The position numbers were made by a program, and so were the translations under genes. Under the pieces are notes generated by a model, which searched no databases, was not told where the DNA came from, and saw nothing but the letters and a program-made list of their open reading frames with translations. From Dehalococcoidia bacterium (GTDB lineage Bacteria; Chloroflexota; Dehalococcoidia; Tepidiformales; Tepidiformaceae), in assembly GCA_009838385.1 (NCBI GenBank), contig VXRS01000305.1, positions 1-8,791 of the forward strand: 8,791 nucleotides of DNA, read 5' to 3'. Every line of letters starts with the position of its first letter. Position 1 is the stretch's first letter. Shown here piece by piece: positions 1-8,791 of this stretch.

Positions 1-11
1 GGTACGCCGGG

Positions 12-665
12 GTGCCCCTGCTGCGACGGCTCCCCGTCGAGTGGCAGCCCAACCCCCGCGTCTTCCTGACGATGCTGCCGGTCCTGCTCTTCTACGGCCT
101 GACGAAGGTGGCGCCCGCGGAGGTGGCGGTGGGCGGCGGGTTCGCGGCGGTGACGGTCGTCTTCCTGTTCACGCGGGAGACGCCGCTGCTGCGGCTCATC
201 GCCATCTACGGGTACCTCATCACGGCGGGGTCGGCGCTGGCGGGCATCCTGCTGACGAGCGAGAAGGCATACCTCGCCGCAGGGCCGGTCGGCGACGCGC
301 TCATCCTGCCGCTCTACGCGTGGACGCTCTGGCGAGGGTGGCCGCTGATCGGGGCCATCGGTCGCGAAATCTCGCCGCGGATGGTGGGGAACCTGCCCGT
401 GAACGCGCCCATCTTCGTGAAGGTGACGCTGGTCTGGGCGGGCTACGAGGCGGTCAAGGCGCTCGTCCTGACGTGGATGCTTCTAAACCTCTCGATCGGG
501 GAGTACCTGGTCTACGGGCGGCTGTTCGGGTGGCCGACGACGGCGGCGCTGGTGTTCATCTGCGGGACGTTCATCCTGCGCGAGGCGCGCAGGCACGGCC
601 CGCCGGACGGTCAGGAAGCCGGCTATTCGTCGGTGTCGAGCAACCCGGCGGCCGCGGCCTCGTAG
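12..665 (+). CDS. Multi-pass membrane protein, function unknown
   Basis: About 217 residues with roughly six hydrophobic segments, near residues 17-33, 38-53, 60-82, 90-107, 137-160 and 168-188. This indicates an integral inner-membrane protein with a short soluble tail ending in a Ser/Ala-rich stretch. The layout (an Asn-Pro near the N-terminus, paired helices and a polar loop near residues 110-133) loosely recalls the VC0807/septation-protein-A-like membrane family, but I see no diagnostic motif and that is only a guess. The first possible start is GTG at 12. The same frame has no stop back to position 3, so the true start may lie outside the window, and there is no Shine-Dalgarno sequence before the GTG. 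Its last 43 bases overlap, on the opposite strand, the end of the acyl-CoA dehydrogenase-like gene. No catalytic residues are recognisable. Confidence 0.7.
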   Translation: MPLLRRLPVEWQPNPRVFLTMLPVLLFYGLTKVAPAEVAVGGGFAAVTVVFLFTRETPLLRLIAIYGYLITAGSALAGILLTSEKAYLAAGPVGDALILPLYAWTLWRGWPLIGAIGREISPRMVGNLPVNAPIFVKVTLVWAGYEAVKALVLTWMLLNLSIGEYLVYGRLFGWPTTAALVFICGTFILREARRHGPPDGQEAGYSSVSSNPAAAAS

Positions 666-1756
666 CCCAGCGGCGACACGGCCACGTGCTTCGAAAGGGC
701 GTGCACGTCGCGCCAGGCGCGGGCGAGGGGCGAGCCGCCGTCGAGGGAAGCCGAGCCGCCGGCCTCGAAGAGGAGCGTCGCGGCGCGGGCGGCGCTGGTG
801 GCGGCGTGGATGGAGGCCAGCGAGACGCGCGCAGCCTCCTCGTCCTCCAGGGCGTCGCCCTCGACGACCGTGTCCCAGCTCGACCGGGCGACCTCGAAGA
901 ACCAGGCGCGGGCGGCGCTCACGAGCGCCTCCGCCTCGCCGAGGCGGACACGCGCGCCCTGGCGGTCGCCCAGGGGCTCCCCTGTATAGAGGGAAGGGCG
1001 TGCCGCAAGCGCGAGGAACTCGTTGATGGCGTGCCGTCCGATGCCCAGCGCGACCGCCGCGAACGAGGTCTCCGCGTGGTGGTTGAAGGGGTACTGGTAG
1101 AGGGGACCGCGCTCGTAGGGCCAGTCGTCGAAGACGCCGAAGGTGCGGCGCAGGGGCACGAGGCTGCTCTCGACGCGGAAGTCGTGGCTGCCCGTGCCGC
1201 GCATGCCGGCGGGGTCCCAGGTCTCGACGACCTCGACCTCGCTCGCGGGGAAGGCCATGGCGCGGATGAGGGGACCGGAGTCATCCGCCGCCCGCTCGCC
1301 TTCGACGAAGCAGTTGGCCGTGAAGAAGGTGGCGTGGTGGGCCCCGCTGGCGAAGTTCCAGCGCCCGCCCGCGAGGTAGCCGCTGTCGACGGGCCTGGCG
1401 GTCCCGCCGGGCTTCCCGGAGCCGGCGATGAGGGCCTCGCGCGGCCCGAATATCTCGGCAGCCGTCGCGGGTTCGAGGGCGCCCGCGAAGAGCCCGCCGC
1501 CCGAACCGATGGTGACCGCCCATCCGAAGGAGCCGTCTAGACGGGAGGCGGCCTCGAACACCTCGAGGGCGGGGGGCACGTCGAGTTCGGGCTCGCCGAG
1601 CGAACGCGGCAGGTACAGCCGGTACAGCCCCGCATCGACGATGCGCTCAGCGACGGGCGGGGTCGTGCGCGCCTCGCGCTCGGAGCGCTCCGCCTCGTCG
1701 GCGACGAGGGGCGCCATGGCGGCAAGGGCGTCGAGGTAGGGGGTCGCGGCGTTCAC
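623..1756 (-). CDS. Acyl-CoA dehydrogenase-fold flavoprotein (AcylCoA_dh_2-like)
   Basis: A 377-residue protein with the acyl-CoA dehydrogenase fold. It has a helical N-terminal domain. The middle beta domain contains GRWNFASG near residues 131-138 and GMRGTGSHDF near 184-193, which form the FAD-contacting region in this family. The C-terminal helical domain contains FEAGGS near 330-335 and RDVH at 349-352, followed by His 357. The RDVH...H ending is typical of the group that includes flavin-dependent monooxygenases (HsaA, DszC and HpaB-like; Pfam AcylCoA_dh_2) rather than beta-oxidation dehydrogenases with a catalytic Glu. It therefore probably uses reduced flavin on an aromatic, sulfur or similar substrate that cannot be named here. 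I chose GTG at 1754-1756. An upstream ATG at 1820-1822 would add 22 residues unlike the family and lies in the divergent promoter palindrome, and the ATG at 1715-1717 would cut the first helix. No start has a clear ribosome binding site. Length is normal for the family. Confidence 0.87.
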   Translation of the reverse strand: MNAATPYLDALAAMAPLVADEAERSEREARTTPPVAERIVDAGLYRLYLPRSLGEPELDVPPALEVFEAASRLDGSFGWAVTIGSGGGLFAGALEPATAAEIFGPREALIAGSGKPGGTARPVDSGYLAGGRWNFASGAHHATFFTANCFVEGERAADDSGPLIRAMAFPASEVEVVETWDPAGMRGTGSHDFRVESSLVPLRRTFGVFDDWPYERGPLYQYPFNHHAETSFAAVALGIGRHAINEFLALAARPSLYTGEPLGDRQGARVRLGEAEALVSAARAWFFEVARSSWDTVVEGDALEDEEAARVSLASIHAATSAARAATLLFEAGGSASLDGGSPLARAWRDVHALSKHVAVSPLGYEAAAAGLLDTDE

Positions 1757-1803
1757 GGGGGCAGGGTAGCAGTGGCCGGGGTATTGTTCGCCTTGAGCAG
1801 GAC

Positions 1804-1832
1804 GTGACCACTCTCGGTACATATGTTCTAAT
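1804..1832 (+). promoter_or_regulatory. Candidate sigma70-type promoter for the three-Cys gene
   Basis: A -35-like GTGACC (1804-1809; 4 of 6 to TTGACA) is followed after 17 bases by a -10-like TCTAAT (1827-1832; 5 of 6 to TATAAT). Transcription would begin near 1839, about 23 bases before the ATG. The palindrome at 1807-1838 covers the spacer and -10, so a protein bound there would block RNA polymerase. Boxes were picked by eye. Confidence 0.4.
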
Positions 1833-1838
1833 AGTGGT
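1807..1838. promoter_or_regulatory. 32-bp imperfect palindrome, operator candidate with LexA-like core
   Basis: The sequence has outer arms ACCACT (1807-1812) and AGTGGT (1833-1838) and a central perfect palindrome ACATATGT (1819-1826). All share one axis at 1822.5. Counting two more matched pairs between them (1814/1831 and 1817/1828), 12 of 16 base pairs are complementary. The central part GTACATATGTTC (1817-1828) is one base from the Gram-positive-type LexA box GAAC-N4-GTTC. The site lies in the 105-bp gap between the acyl-CoA dehydrogenase-like gene and the three-Cys gene and covers the candidate promoter. Operator function is inferred from symmetry and position. The regulator is not identified, and a LexA role is only a possibility. 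Confidence 0.5.
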
Positions 1839-1850
1839 GGCGGGGCGCCG

Positions 1851-1856
1851 GGAGGT
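1851..1856 (+). promoter_or_regulatory. Strong Shine-Dalgarno site for the three-Cys gene
   Basis: GGAGGT lies five bases before the ATG at 1862. It is a near-perfect anti-16S match and fixes that start codon. Confidence 0.8.
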
Positions 1857-1861
1857 CAAAG

Positions 1862-2611
1862 ATGAGCTCCACATCGTCGATCGAGTGGACCGAGGCAACG
1901 TGGAACCCCGTGACCGGCTGCACGAAGGTCAGCCCCGGGTGCGCGCACTGCTACGCCGAGACCTTCGCCGAGCGCTTCCGGGGGGTCCCCGGGCACCCCT
2001 ACGAGCAAGGATTCGATTTGACGCTCCGACCGGAACGTTTGGAACTGCCGCTGACGTGGCGGAAGCCACGGATGATCTTCGTCAACAGCATGAGCGACCT
2101 CTTCCACGAGGAGGTTGAGGCGGAATACGTGGCGCGCGTGTTCTACACGATGGCGCGGGCGGACTGGCACACCTTCCAGGTACTGACGAAGCGACCGGAA
2201 CGGGCGCTTGAACTGGCGTCGGAACTCCCGTGGCCAGCGAACGTCTGGATGGGGACGTCGGTCGAGAACCGGCGCTTCCTGCACCGCCTCGACACCCTTC
2301 GCAAGATTCCCGCAGCGGTGCGTTTCACCTCGTGCGAGCCACTCCTGGGCCCGCTCCACGGCATCGACCTGACTGGCATCGGCTGGGTGATCGCCGGCGG
2401 CGAGTCGGGGCCGCGGGCACGGCGCATGAAGCCGGAGTGGGCCTGCGCCCTCCGCGACGAGTGCGTGTCGGCGGGCGTTCCCTTCTTCTTCAAGCAGTGG
2501 GGCGCTCACAACGAGGAGGGGCGGCGCGTGGGGAAGGGTCGTGCGGGCCGGGAGCTGGAAGGGAAACTGTGGAACGGGATGCCTCTCGTTAGTCAGCCGA
2601 TGGGAACGTAA
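1862..2611 (+). CDS. Three-Cys-motif protein, phage Gp37/Gp68-like (DUF5131)
   Basis: A 249-residue protein of the Gp37/Gp68 family (PF07505). The N-terminus has WNPVTGC...GCAHCYA with Cys 20, 27 and 30, a Cx6Cx2C pattern like the cluster-binding loop of radical SAM enzymes. Further family landmarks are FVNSMSDLFHE (73-83), QVLTKRPER (106-114), WMGTSVEN (129-136), FTSCEPLLGPL (155-165), AGGESGPRAR (178-187) and PFFFKQWGAH at the end of the core. Family length is normal and all three cysteines are present, so the gene looks intact. An iron-sulfur cluster and radical SAM-type chemistry are inferred from the motif. The reaction and substrate are unknown to me. Members occur in phages, plasmids and bacterial accessory regions, commonly beside TcmP. 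Here the partner lies tail to tail on the other strand, overlapping by 23 bases. No other phage gene is visible. The start is fixed by GGAGGT five bases upstream. Confidence 0.9.
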   Translation: MSSTSSIEWTEATWNPVTGCTKVSPGCAHCYAETFAERFRGVPGHPYEQGFDLTLRPERLELPLTWRKPRMIFVNSMSDLFHEEVEAEYVARVFYTMARADWHTFQVLTKRPERALELASELPWPANVWMGTSVENRRFLHRLDTLRKIPAAVRFTSCEPLLGPLHGIDLTGIGWVIAGGESGPRARRMKPEWACALRDECVSAGVPFFFKQWGAHNEEGRRVGKGRAGRELEGKLWNGMPLVSQPMGT

Positions 2612-3681
2612 CCAGAGTCCCCTCACCCCAGAAGCTCTTCGACCTGTTTGCCGGACGATCTGCGTCGATCTTCTCTGCCCTCTGCAACCGTCGGAGAACC
2701 TCCTTGCCGTGTGTCTCACGAAAGGCGGTCTCGACCAGCACGAATCTGTCGATCTCCTTGATCGGAATCCGAGCCTTGCCACTGAAACGATCGATGAGAA
2801 GACCCTGAAGCTGTATCAGGTCGGGTTCTACATCGAATAGCGTGGCTTGGGCTGGGTCCGGCGCTGTGAAGTCTGAGAACCGCACTCCACCCGCCGGGTC
2901 GACTGTCCACATGGCGTCTTTCATCACCCTTAGCCCATGGTGACTATGGGTACCGAAGGCGAGGAAGTACTCCGTGCGGTTCCCACCATCTCCCATCTCG
3001 AACAATCGGACGTAATCCATGCCGATACCCTTCAGTTGCGTCGCATAGAGCTGACTCAGGAAGGCCTTCTTCTCGTCGCCTTCCAGCCCCTCTGCGTCAC
3101 GCCACTGAGGGACACCAAAGAGGTTGTCGAGTGCCACCTCGTAGTTAGGCTGGGCGAGCCACCTGCTGATCGACTCGTACATGAAGGAAACGAGTAGTTC
3201 GGTCTTGGGAAACGCCGCCAAGCGGCGCAGGAGTTGGAGTGGCAGTCCCTTCACACCGAAGGGGTCGACCATTACGAAGGCGGGGGCCAGAGGGAACCGC
3301 CCAAGGCCATCCAGCACATCAGTCATGTGCTCCTCAAAGGACCCAGCGGGGGTAGACCTTCACATTGTCTGGATCGCGACGCGCCTTGAGAGTCGCCTCA
3401 AGCAGCTCGAAGCGAGATCGATCCTCCTCAATGAAGAGGAAGCTGAACACGCAATTCGACCACCTCTGGAACTGGCTATGACCTGTAAGTGCTTCCAGCG
3501 CGATCACAGGAGACCCCGGCTGCCCTCCTTCGTACTGGCCTGGTCCTGCAAAGCCATCAACGAAAATCAAGCGGGTCTGCGCGCTGGCCATCTTGGGGTA
3601 GTACCCCTGCAGATAGCGACGCAAGATTGAGTGCTTGGCGGCTGTGTGCGGCTCGAGTGGCCAGACGGTGCTATCGGGCAT
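2589..3681 (-). pseudogene. tcmP: Three-Cys-motif partner protein TcmP, split by a frameshift
   Basis: Two minus-strand frames together make one TcmP. The first part (start ATG 3679-3681, stop at 3334) begins with [19 protein letters not shown], the usual TcmP start. It then has VDGFAGPG (residues 41-48) and FIEED (83-87). The second part (frame continuing to stop at 2589) has VMVDPFG and a C-terminus of the usual TcmP type. The frame breaks at the run of five G at 3348-3352. Removing one G gives KVYPAGSFEEHM across the join and a 363-residue protein of normal family length. The DGFAGPG, IEED and DPFG motifs resemble motifs I, II and IV of Rossmann-fold SAM-dependent methyltransferases, so such an activity is plausible but unproven. 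An upstream ATG at 3745-3747 would add 22 residues unlike the family. Composition is visibly less GC-rich than the nuo genes. The shift may be a sequencing error, true decay, or slippage. If real, only fragments are made. Confidence 0.85.
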
Positions 3682-3736
3682 CCGAACATCTGTACCACAA
3701 GCAGTGTCCTCACACCACCCCAACCCCCGCTCCGGC

Positions 3737-3765
3737 TTGCTGCCCATACCCCTCGCGCTTATCTT
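3737..3765 (+). promoter_or_regulatory. Candidate nuo operon promoter
   Basis: A weak -35-like TTGCTG (3737-3742) and -10-like TATCTT (3760-3765; 4 of 6) are separated by exactly 17 bases. They lie in the 180-base gap between divergent tcmP and nuoA. Transcription would start near 3772 and leave a leader of about 90 bases before nuoA. This is the only reasonable pair I found by eye in that GC-rich gap, and the match is modest. Confidence 0.35.
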
Positions 3766-3782
3766 TGTGGCGCAAATCACAA
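3765..3782. promoter_or_regulatory. CRP/FNR-family-like palindrome in the nuo promoter region
   Basis: TGTGG-CGCAAA-TCACA (3766-3781) differs at one base from the CRP-type consensus TGTGA-N6-TCACA and is flanked by a further symmetric T/A pair. It begins at the end of the candidate -10 box, where a bound CRP/FNR-family protein would be expected to repress nuo. It could also act on the divergent tcmP. A single site by eye is suggestive only. Confidence 0.4.
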
Positions 3783-3825
3783 GGGCCTCGGGGGCGGCCT
3801 TGGCGGTCGTTCTTGCGCGGCCCGC

Positions 3826-3842
3826 AGCGCCCTCCCGGCGCT
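3826..3842 (+). other. Small hairpin in the nuoA leader
   Basis: AGCGCC and GGCGCT form a perfect 6-bp GC-rich stem around a five-base loop (CTCCC). It ends 19 bases before the nuoA ATG, just upstream of the weak GAGG ribosome binding site. It could influence initiation, but such stems are common in GC-rich DNA. Confidence 0.3.
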
Positions 3843-3861
3843 CGACGGCGAAAGCGAGGCC

Positions 3862-4224
3862 ATGAGCTTTTACGACGAATGGTCCGCCGTCTTTATCGCG
3901 ACGGTCGCGGGCTTCATCCTCGTCTTCACCGCCCTCGTCGGGGCGCGGCTGCTCGGACCCTTCGCCAAGGAGCGCGGCAAGGGCGTCTCCTACGAGTGCG
4001 GGATGCTCCCGATCGGGCGCAACTGGGCGCAGGTCCACGTCCGCTACTACATCTTCGCGATCATGTTCCTCATCTTCGATGTGGAGACGATCTTCATCTT
4101 CCCCTGGGCGGTCGTCTTCTTCGACCTGCCCGTCTACGCCTTCTGGTACATGTTCGTCTTCATCGTGGTGCTGAGCGCCGGGCTTCTGTACGCCTGGCGG
4201 CGCGGCGTGCTGGAGTGGAAATGA
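3862..4224 (+). CDS. nuoA: NADH-quinone oxidoreductase subunit A (NuoA)
   Basis: A small membrane subunit of complex I that sits beside NuoH near the entrance of the quinone chamber. The 120 residues form three transmembrane helices, about 8-32, 60-82 and 90-112. The long first loop contains YECGMLPIG (44-52; Cys 46 is the conserved loop cysteine). Helix two carries the family signature [15 protein letters not shown] (61-75) with Asp 73 and Glu 75, followed by FPWAV. Length matches the family. The ATG has only GAGG at 3856-3859, two bases away, so initiation may be weak. It is the first gene of the operon, and its stop overlaps the nuoB start in an ATGA. Confidence 0.97.
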   Translation: MSFYDEWSAVFIATVAGFILVFTALVGARLLGPFAKERGKGVSYECGMLPIGRNWAQVHVRYYIFAIMFLIFDVETIFIFPWAVVFFDLPVYAFWYMFVFIVVLSAGLLYAWRRGVLEWK

Positions 4225-4805
4225 GCGACGAAGCGACCACCCCCGCTGACGGACCGGCGATGCCCGCCTACGTGCCCGATTTCGGGAACGAGGCGGAGCG
4301 CCTGACGCCCGTCGACCTGCCTGAGCAGACGGCGGCTTACCGCATCGTGATGCCGGGCATCCTGCAGACGGGCGTCGATACGGTGCTGGCGATGAGCCGC
4401 AAGAGCTCCCTCTGGCCGATGACCTTCGGGCTGGCCTGCTGCGCGATCGAGATGATCGGCACCTTCATGGCCAACCACGACCTCGACCGCTTCGGCATCG
4501 TCCCCTGGCCCAGCCCCCGCCAGAGCGACGTGATGGTCGTCTCGGGCACGGTCACGAAGAAGATGGCGCCGGCGATCAAGCTGCTCTACGAGCAGATGCC
4601 GAACCCGAAGTACGTCATCTCCATGGGCGCCTGCGCGACCAACGGCGGGCCCTACACGGAGTACGACCGCGTGCTCCAGGGCGTCGACAAGATCATCCCG
4701 GTTGACGTGTACGTGCCGGGCTGCCCGCCCCGTCCCGAATCGCTGCTCGATGGCTTCCTGCGGCTGCAGGAGAAGATCATGGAAGAGAAGAGGATGGTCG
4801 GGTGA
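4221..4805 (+). CDS. nuoB: NADH-quinone oxidoreductase subunit B (NuoB)
   Basis: This subunit binds the terminal iron-sulfur cluster N2, which passes electrons to quinone at the interface with NuoD. The 194 residues contain the four expected ligands: the tandem pair in GLACCAIEM (Cys 73 and 74), Cys 138 in MGACATNGG and Cys 168 in [29 protein letters not shown] (98-117) is the conserved helix-loop near the quinone site. The first 35 or so residues are a poorly conserved, acidic extension. The ATG at 4221 overlaps the nuoA stop by four bases and has GGAG five bases upstream. The stop overlaps the GTG start of nuoC. Confidence 0.97.
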   Translation: MSDEATTPADGPAMPAYVPDFGNEAERLTPVDLPEQTAAYRIVMPGILQTGVDTVLAMSRKSSLWPMTFGLACCAIEMIGTFMANHDLDRFGIVPWPSPRQSDVMVVSGTVTKKMAPAIKLLYEQMPNPKYVISMGACATNGGPYTEYDRVLQGVDKIIPVDVYVPGCPPRPESLLDGFLRLQEKIMEEKRMVG

Positions 4806-5317
4806 GCTCGGAACCGGTCATCGGCGAGCCGGAGATCGCGGCGCTCGTACGGGAGCGGCTGCCGGACATCCCCTTCGAGGCCTCCGAGACGAAGACGTAC
4901 GCCGACCTGCGGGTCGCGCCCGAGCACTTCCTCGCGCTCGTGACCGGCCTGCGCGACGACGCCGAGCTCTCGTTCGACCTGCTGCGCAACATCGTCGCGC
5001 TCGACATGGAAGAGGCGGGGCTCGAGGCGAAGTACCAGCTTTACTCCTTCCCCCACGGCCACGCCCTCCAGATCACGGTGCCGGCGCCCATCCCGAGTTG
5101 CGAGCTGCCGTCGCTGACCGGGCTCTACCCGGCGGCGAACTGGCACGAGCGGGAGGCGGCGGAGATGGTGGGGCTGGTGTTCACGGGGCACCCCGACCCG
5201 CGCAACCTGCTGCTGGAGGAGGACCTCCGCATCCATCCCCTGCGCAAGGCGCACCCGCTGCAGAAGGCCGAGATCCTGCAGGGCATCGAAGACGGCCCGC
5301 CCGGGGTGGAGGTCTAG
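4802..5317 (+). CDS. nuoC: NADH-quinone oxidoreductase subunit C (NuoC)
   Basis: A hydrophilic scaffold subunit that packs against NuoD and NuoI in the connecting arm and has no cofactor. In its 171 residues the family signature is [20 protein letters not shown] (113-132), followed by [16 protein letters not shown] ending near residue 149. The usual Asp in ERExxDxxGI is Glu 121 here, a conservative change. This is a stand-alone NuoC, not the NuoCD fusion found in E. coli. The GTG start at 4802 overlaps the nuoB stop by four bases, with AAGAGGA about seven bases before it. The TAG stop is followed immediately by the nuoD ATG. Confidence 0.95.
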   Translation: MSSEPVIGEPEIAALVRERLPDIPFEASETKTYADLRVAPEHFLALVTGLRDDAELSFDLLRNIVALDMEEAGLEAKYQLYSFPHGHALQITVPAPIPSCELPSLTGLYPAANWHEREAAEMVGLVFTGHPDPRNLLLEEDLRIHPLRKAHPLQKAEILQGIEDGPPGVEV

Positions 5318-6459
<1,142 letters not shown>

Positions 6460-6463
<4 letters not shown>

Positions 6464-7595
6464 GCGAGTTCCCGTTCGCCGATCCGTTCTTCGGCCTGAG
6501 CTGGCTCGACGCGATCATCCGAATCGTCATCGTCGTGCTCGTGATGACGCTCGTCGTCGTCTACCTGACGTACGGCGAGCGCAAGGTGGTGGCGCGCTTC
6601 CAGATGCGGCTGGGCCCGACGCGGACGGGTCCGATTGGCCTGCTGCAGGGCTTCGCCGACGCGATCAAGCTGCTGATCAAAGAGGACGTGCGCCCCCGCA
6701 ACGCCGACCGCTGGGTGTTCGAGTTCGCGCCCTACCTGACGTTCATCCCCGTCTTCCTGGTGCTGGTGGCGCTCCCCTTCGCGCAGGACTGGGGCGTACG
6801 CAACCTGGCGCTGGGCATGTTCTTCGTGTTCGCCGTGCTGGGGTTGAACATCGTGGGCGTGCTGATGGCCGGGCTGGGCTCGGGCAACAAGTACGCGCTG
6901 CTCGGGGGCGTACGCGCCGCCGCGCAGATGATCAGCTACGAGATCCCGCTGGTGGTGGCCCTGCTCGCCGTCGCGATGGTGGCGGGCACGCTCGACCTGA
7001 ACGCGATCGTGGGGATGCAGGACTCGCGGCCGTTCATCCTCATCCAGCCGCTGGCCTTCGTCATCTTCTTCACGGCCATGCTCTCGGAGCTGCACCGGGC
7101 GCCCTTCGATATTCCCGTGGCGGAGTCGGAGATCGTGGGCGGCTACTTCGTCGAGTACTCGGGCATCCGCTGGAGCATGTTCCAGCTGGCCGAGTACGCC
7201 TCGCTGTGGGCGTTCAGCATCTTCGGGTCGGCCATCTTCCTGGGCGGCTGGGCGTTCCCCTTCGGCGAGGACTGGGGCTGGGGCTGGCAGCTGGTCCTGA
7301 CGCTGATCAAGAGCCTCATCATGATCATGCTCATCTTCTGGGTGCGGGCCACGTTGCCGCGGCTGCGCATGGACCAGCTGATGAGCTTCTGCTGGAAGGC
7401 GCTCATCGAGGTGAGCTTCGCCCTCCTGCTCGTGAATGGCCTCTTCCTCTACTACGACTGGCCGGAGCCGATCCTGGCGGCGGTCAACTGGGTGGGGGCG
7501 ATCCTGTTCCTGGGCGGCATCTACCTGCGGGCCGCCCGCAAGCCCTCCACGAAGAATCTCGTGGGGAGCTACAAGCACGCTGAGGTTCCCAACCC

Positions 7596-7599
<4 letters not shown>
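6460..7599 (+). CDS. nuoH: NADH-quinone oxidoreductase subunit H (NuoH)
   Basis: The membrane subunit that joins the hydrophilic arm to the proton-pumping arm and forms the membrane side of the quinone chamber. The 379 residues contain about eight hydrophobic helices. Signature stretches are YGERKVVARFQMRLGPTRTG near residues 35-54, followed by GFADAIKLLIKED. Further on are GLGSGNKYALLGGVRAAAQM, the acidic cytoplasmic loop APFDIPVAESEIVGGY with EYSG, and RATLPRLRMDQLMSFCWK. All are intact. The start is GTG at 6460, with GAGGT six bases before it and a four-base overlap with the nuoD stop. The gene directly after nuoD is therefore nuoH, with no nuoEFG. The stop overlaps the nuoI ATG. Confidence 0.97.

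Positions 7600-8791
<1,192 letters not shown>

Noticed and set aside
1537..1898. Start of the acyl-CoA dehydrogenase-like gene at the ATG 1820-1822
   Set aside because: The extra 22 residues do not look like the family, there is no ribosome binding site, and the codon lies inside the palindrome of the divergent promoter.
2589..2611. A terminator between the convergent three-Cys and tcmP genes
   Set aside because: The genes overlap by 23 bases, and I found no stem followed by a T-run on either strand.
48..3729. Shared 12-mer CCCAACCCCCGC at about 49-60 and 3718-3729 as direct repeats flanking an insertion
   Set aside because: A short C-rich word is likely by chance in this DNA, and the copies do not sit at the edges of the three-Cys/tcmP cassette.
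3682..4038. N-terminal extension of tcmP on the minus strand into nuoA
   Set aside because: The added residues overlap nuoA antisense and are charged low-complexity sequence. TcmP proteins normally start just before the WxLxPHTxAKH motif, which matches the ATG at 3679-3681.

Overview
The window is GC-rich bacterial chromosomal DNA with tightly packed genes. Its core is the start of a respiratory complex I operon, nuoA-nuoB-nuoC-nuoD-nuoH-nuoI, read rightwards from about 3862 to the window end. nuoH follows nuoD with no nuoE, nuoF or nuoG between them. This order is known for 11-subunit, NADH-module-less complex I loci, as in Chloroflexota such as Dehalococcoidia, in cyanobacteria and in archaea. 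With the high GC, GTG starts and overlapping start/stop codons it suggests a Chloroflexota-like bacterium, but that is a weak inference because no rRNA or phylogenetic marker was compared. The ending in long C and G homopolymers suggests a contig end, possibly from a metagenome.

Layout. 1-665: a multi-pass membrane protein of uncertain function, whose frame is open at the left edge. 623-1756, minus strand: an acyl-CoA dehydrogenase-fold flavoprotein that overlaps the membrane protein gene tail to tail. 1757-1861: a short divergent intergenic region with a 32-bp imperfect palindrome lying on a candidate promoter, then a strong ribosome binding site. 1862-2611, plus: a three-Cys-motif (phage Gp37/Gp68-like, DUF5131) protein. 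2589-3681, minus: its usual partner TcmP, split here by one extra base in a run of five G. 3682-3861: a divergent regulatory region with a candidate nuo promoter, a CRP/FNR-like palindrome and a small hairpin. 3862-8791: nuoABCDHI, each gene touching or overlapping the next.

How the genes work together. NuoB, C, D and I form the hydrophilic connecting arm, which carries cluster N2, the quinone site and the two NuoI clusters. NuoA and NuoH are the membrane subunits next to the quinone chamber. The three-Cys protein and TcmP look like an accessory two-gene cassette inserted beside core metabolism. The tcmP part is visibly less GC-rich than its surroundings.

The most unusual element is at the right end. 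The nuoI reading frame does not stop after the ferredoxin domain but runs on for more than 200 codons. This tail carries two copies of a module starting SPRKxRARRMKAER and ending YxEITG, joined by an Ala/Pro linker. The final 100 bases are low-complexity and should not be trusted.
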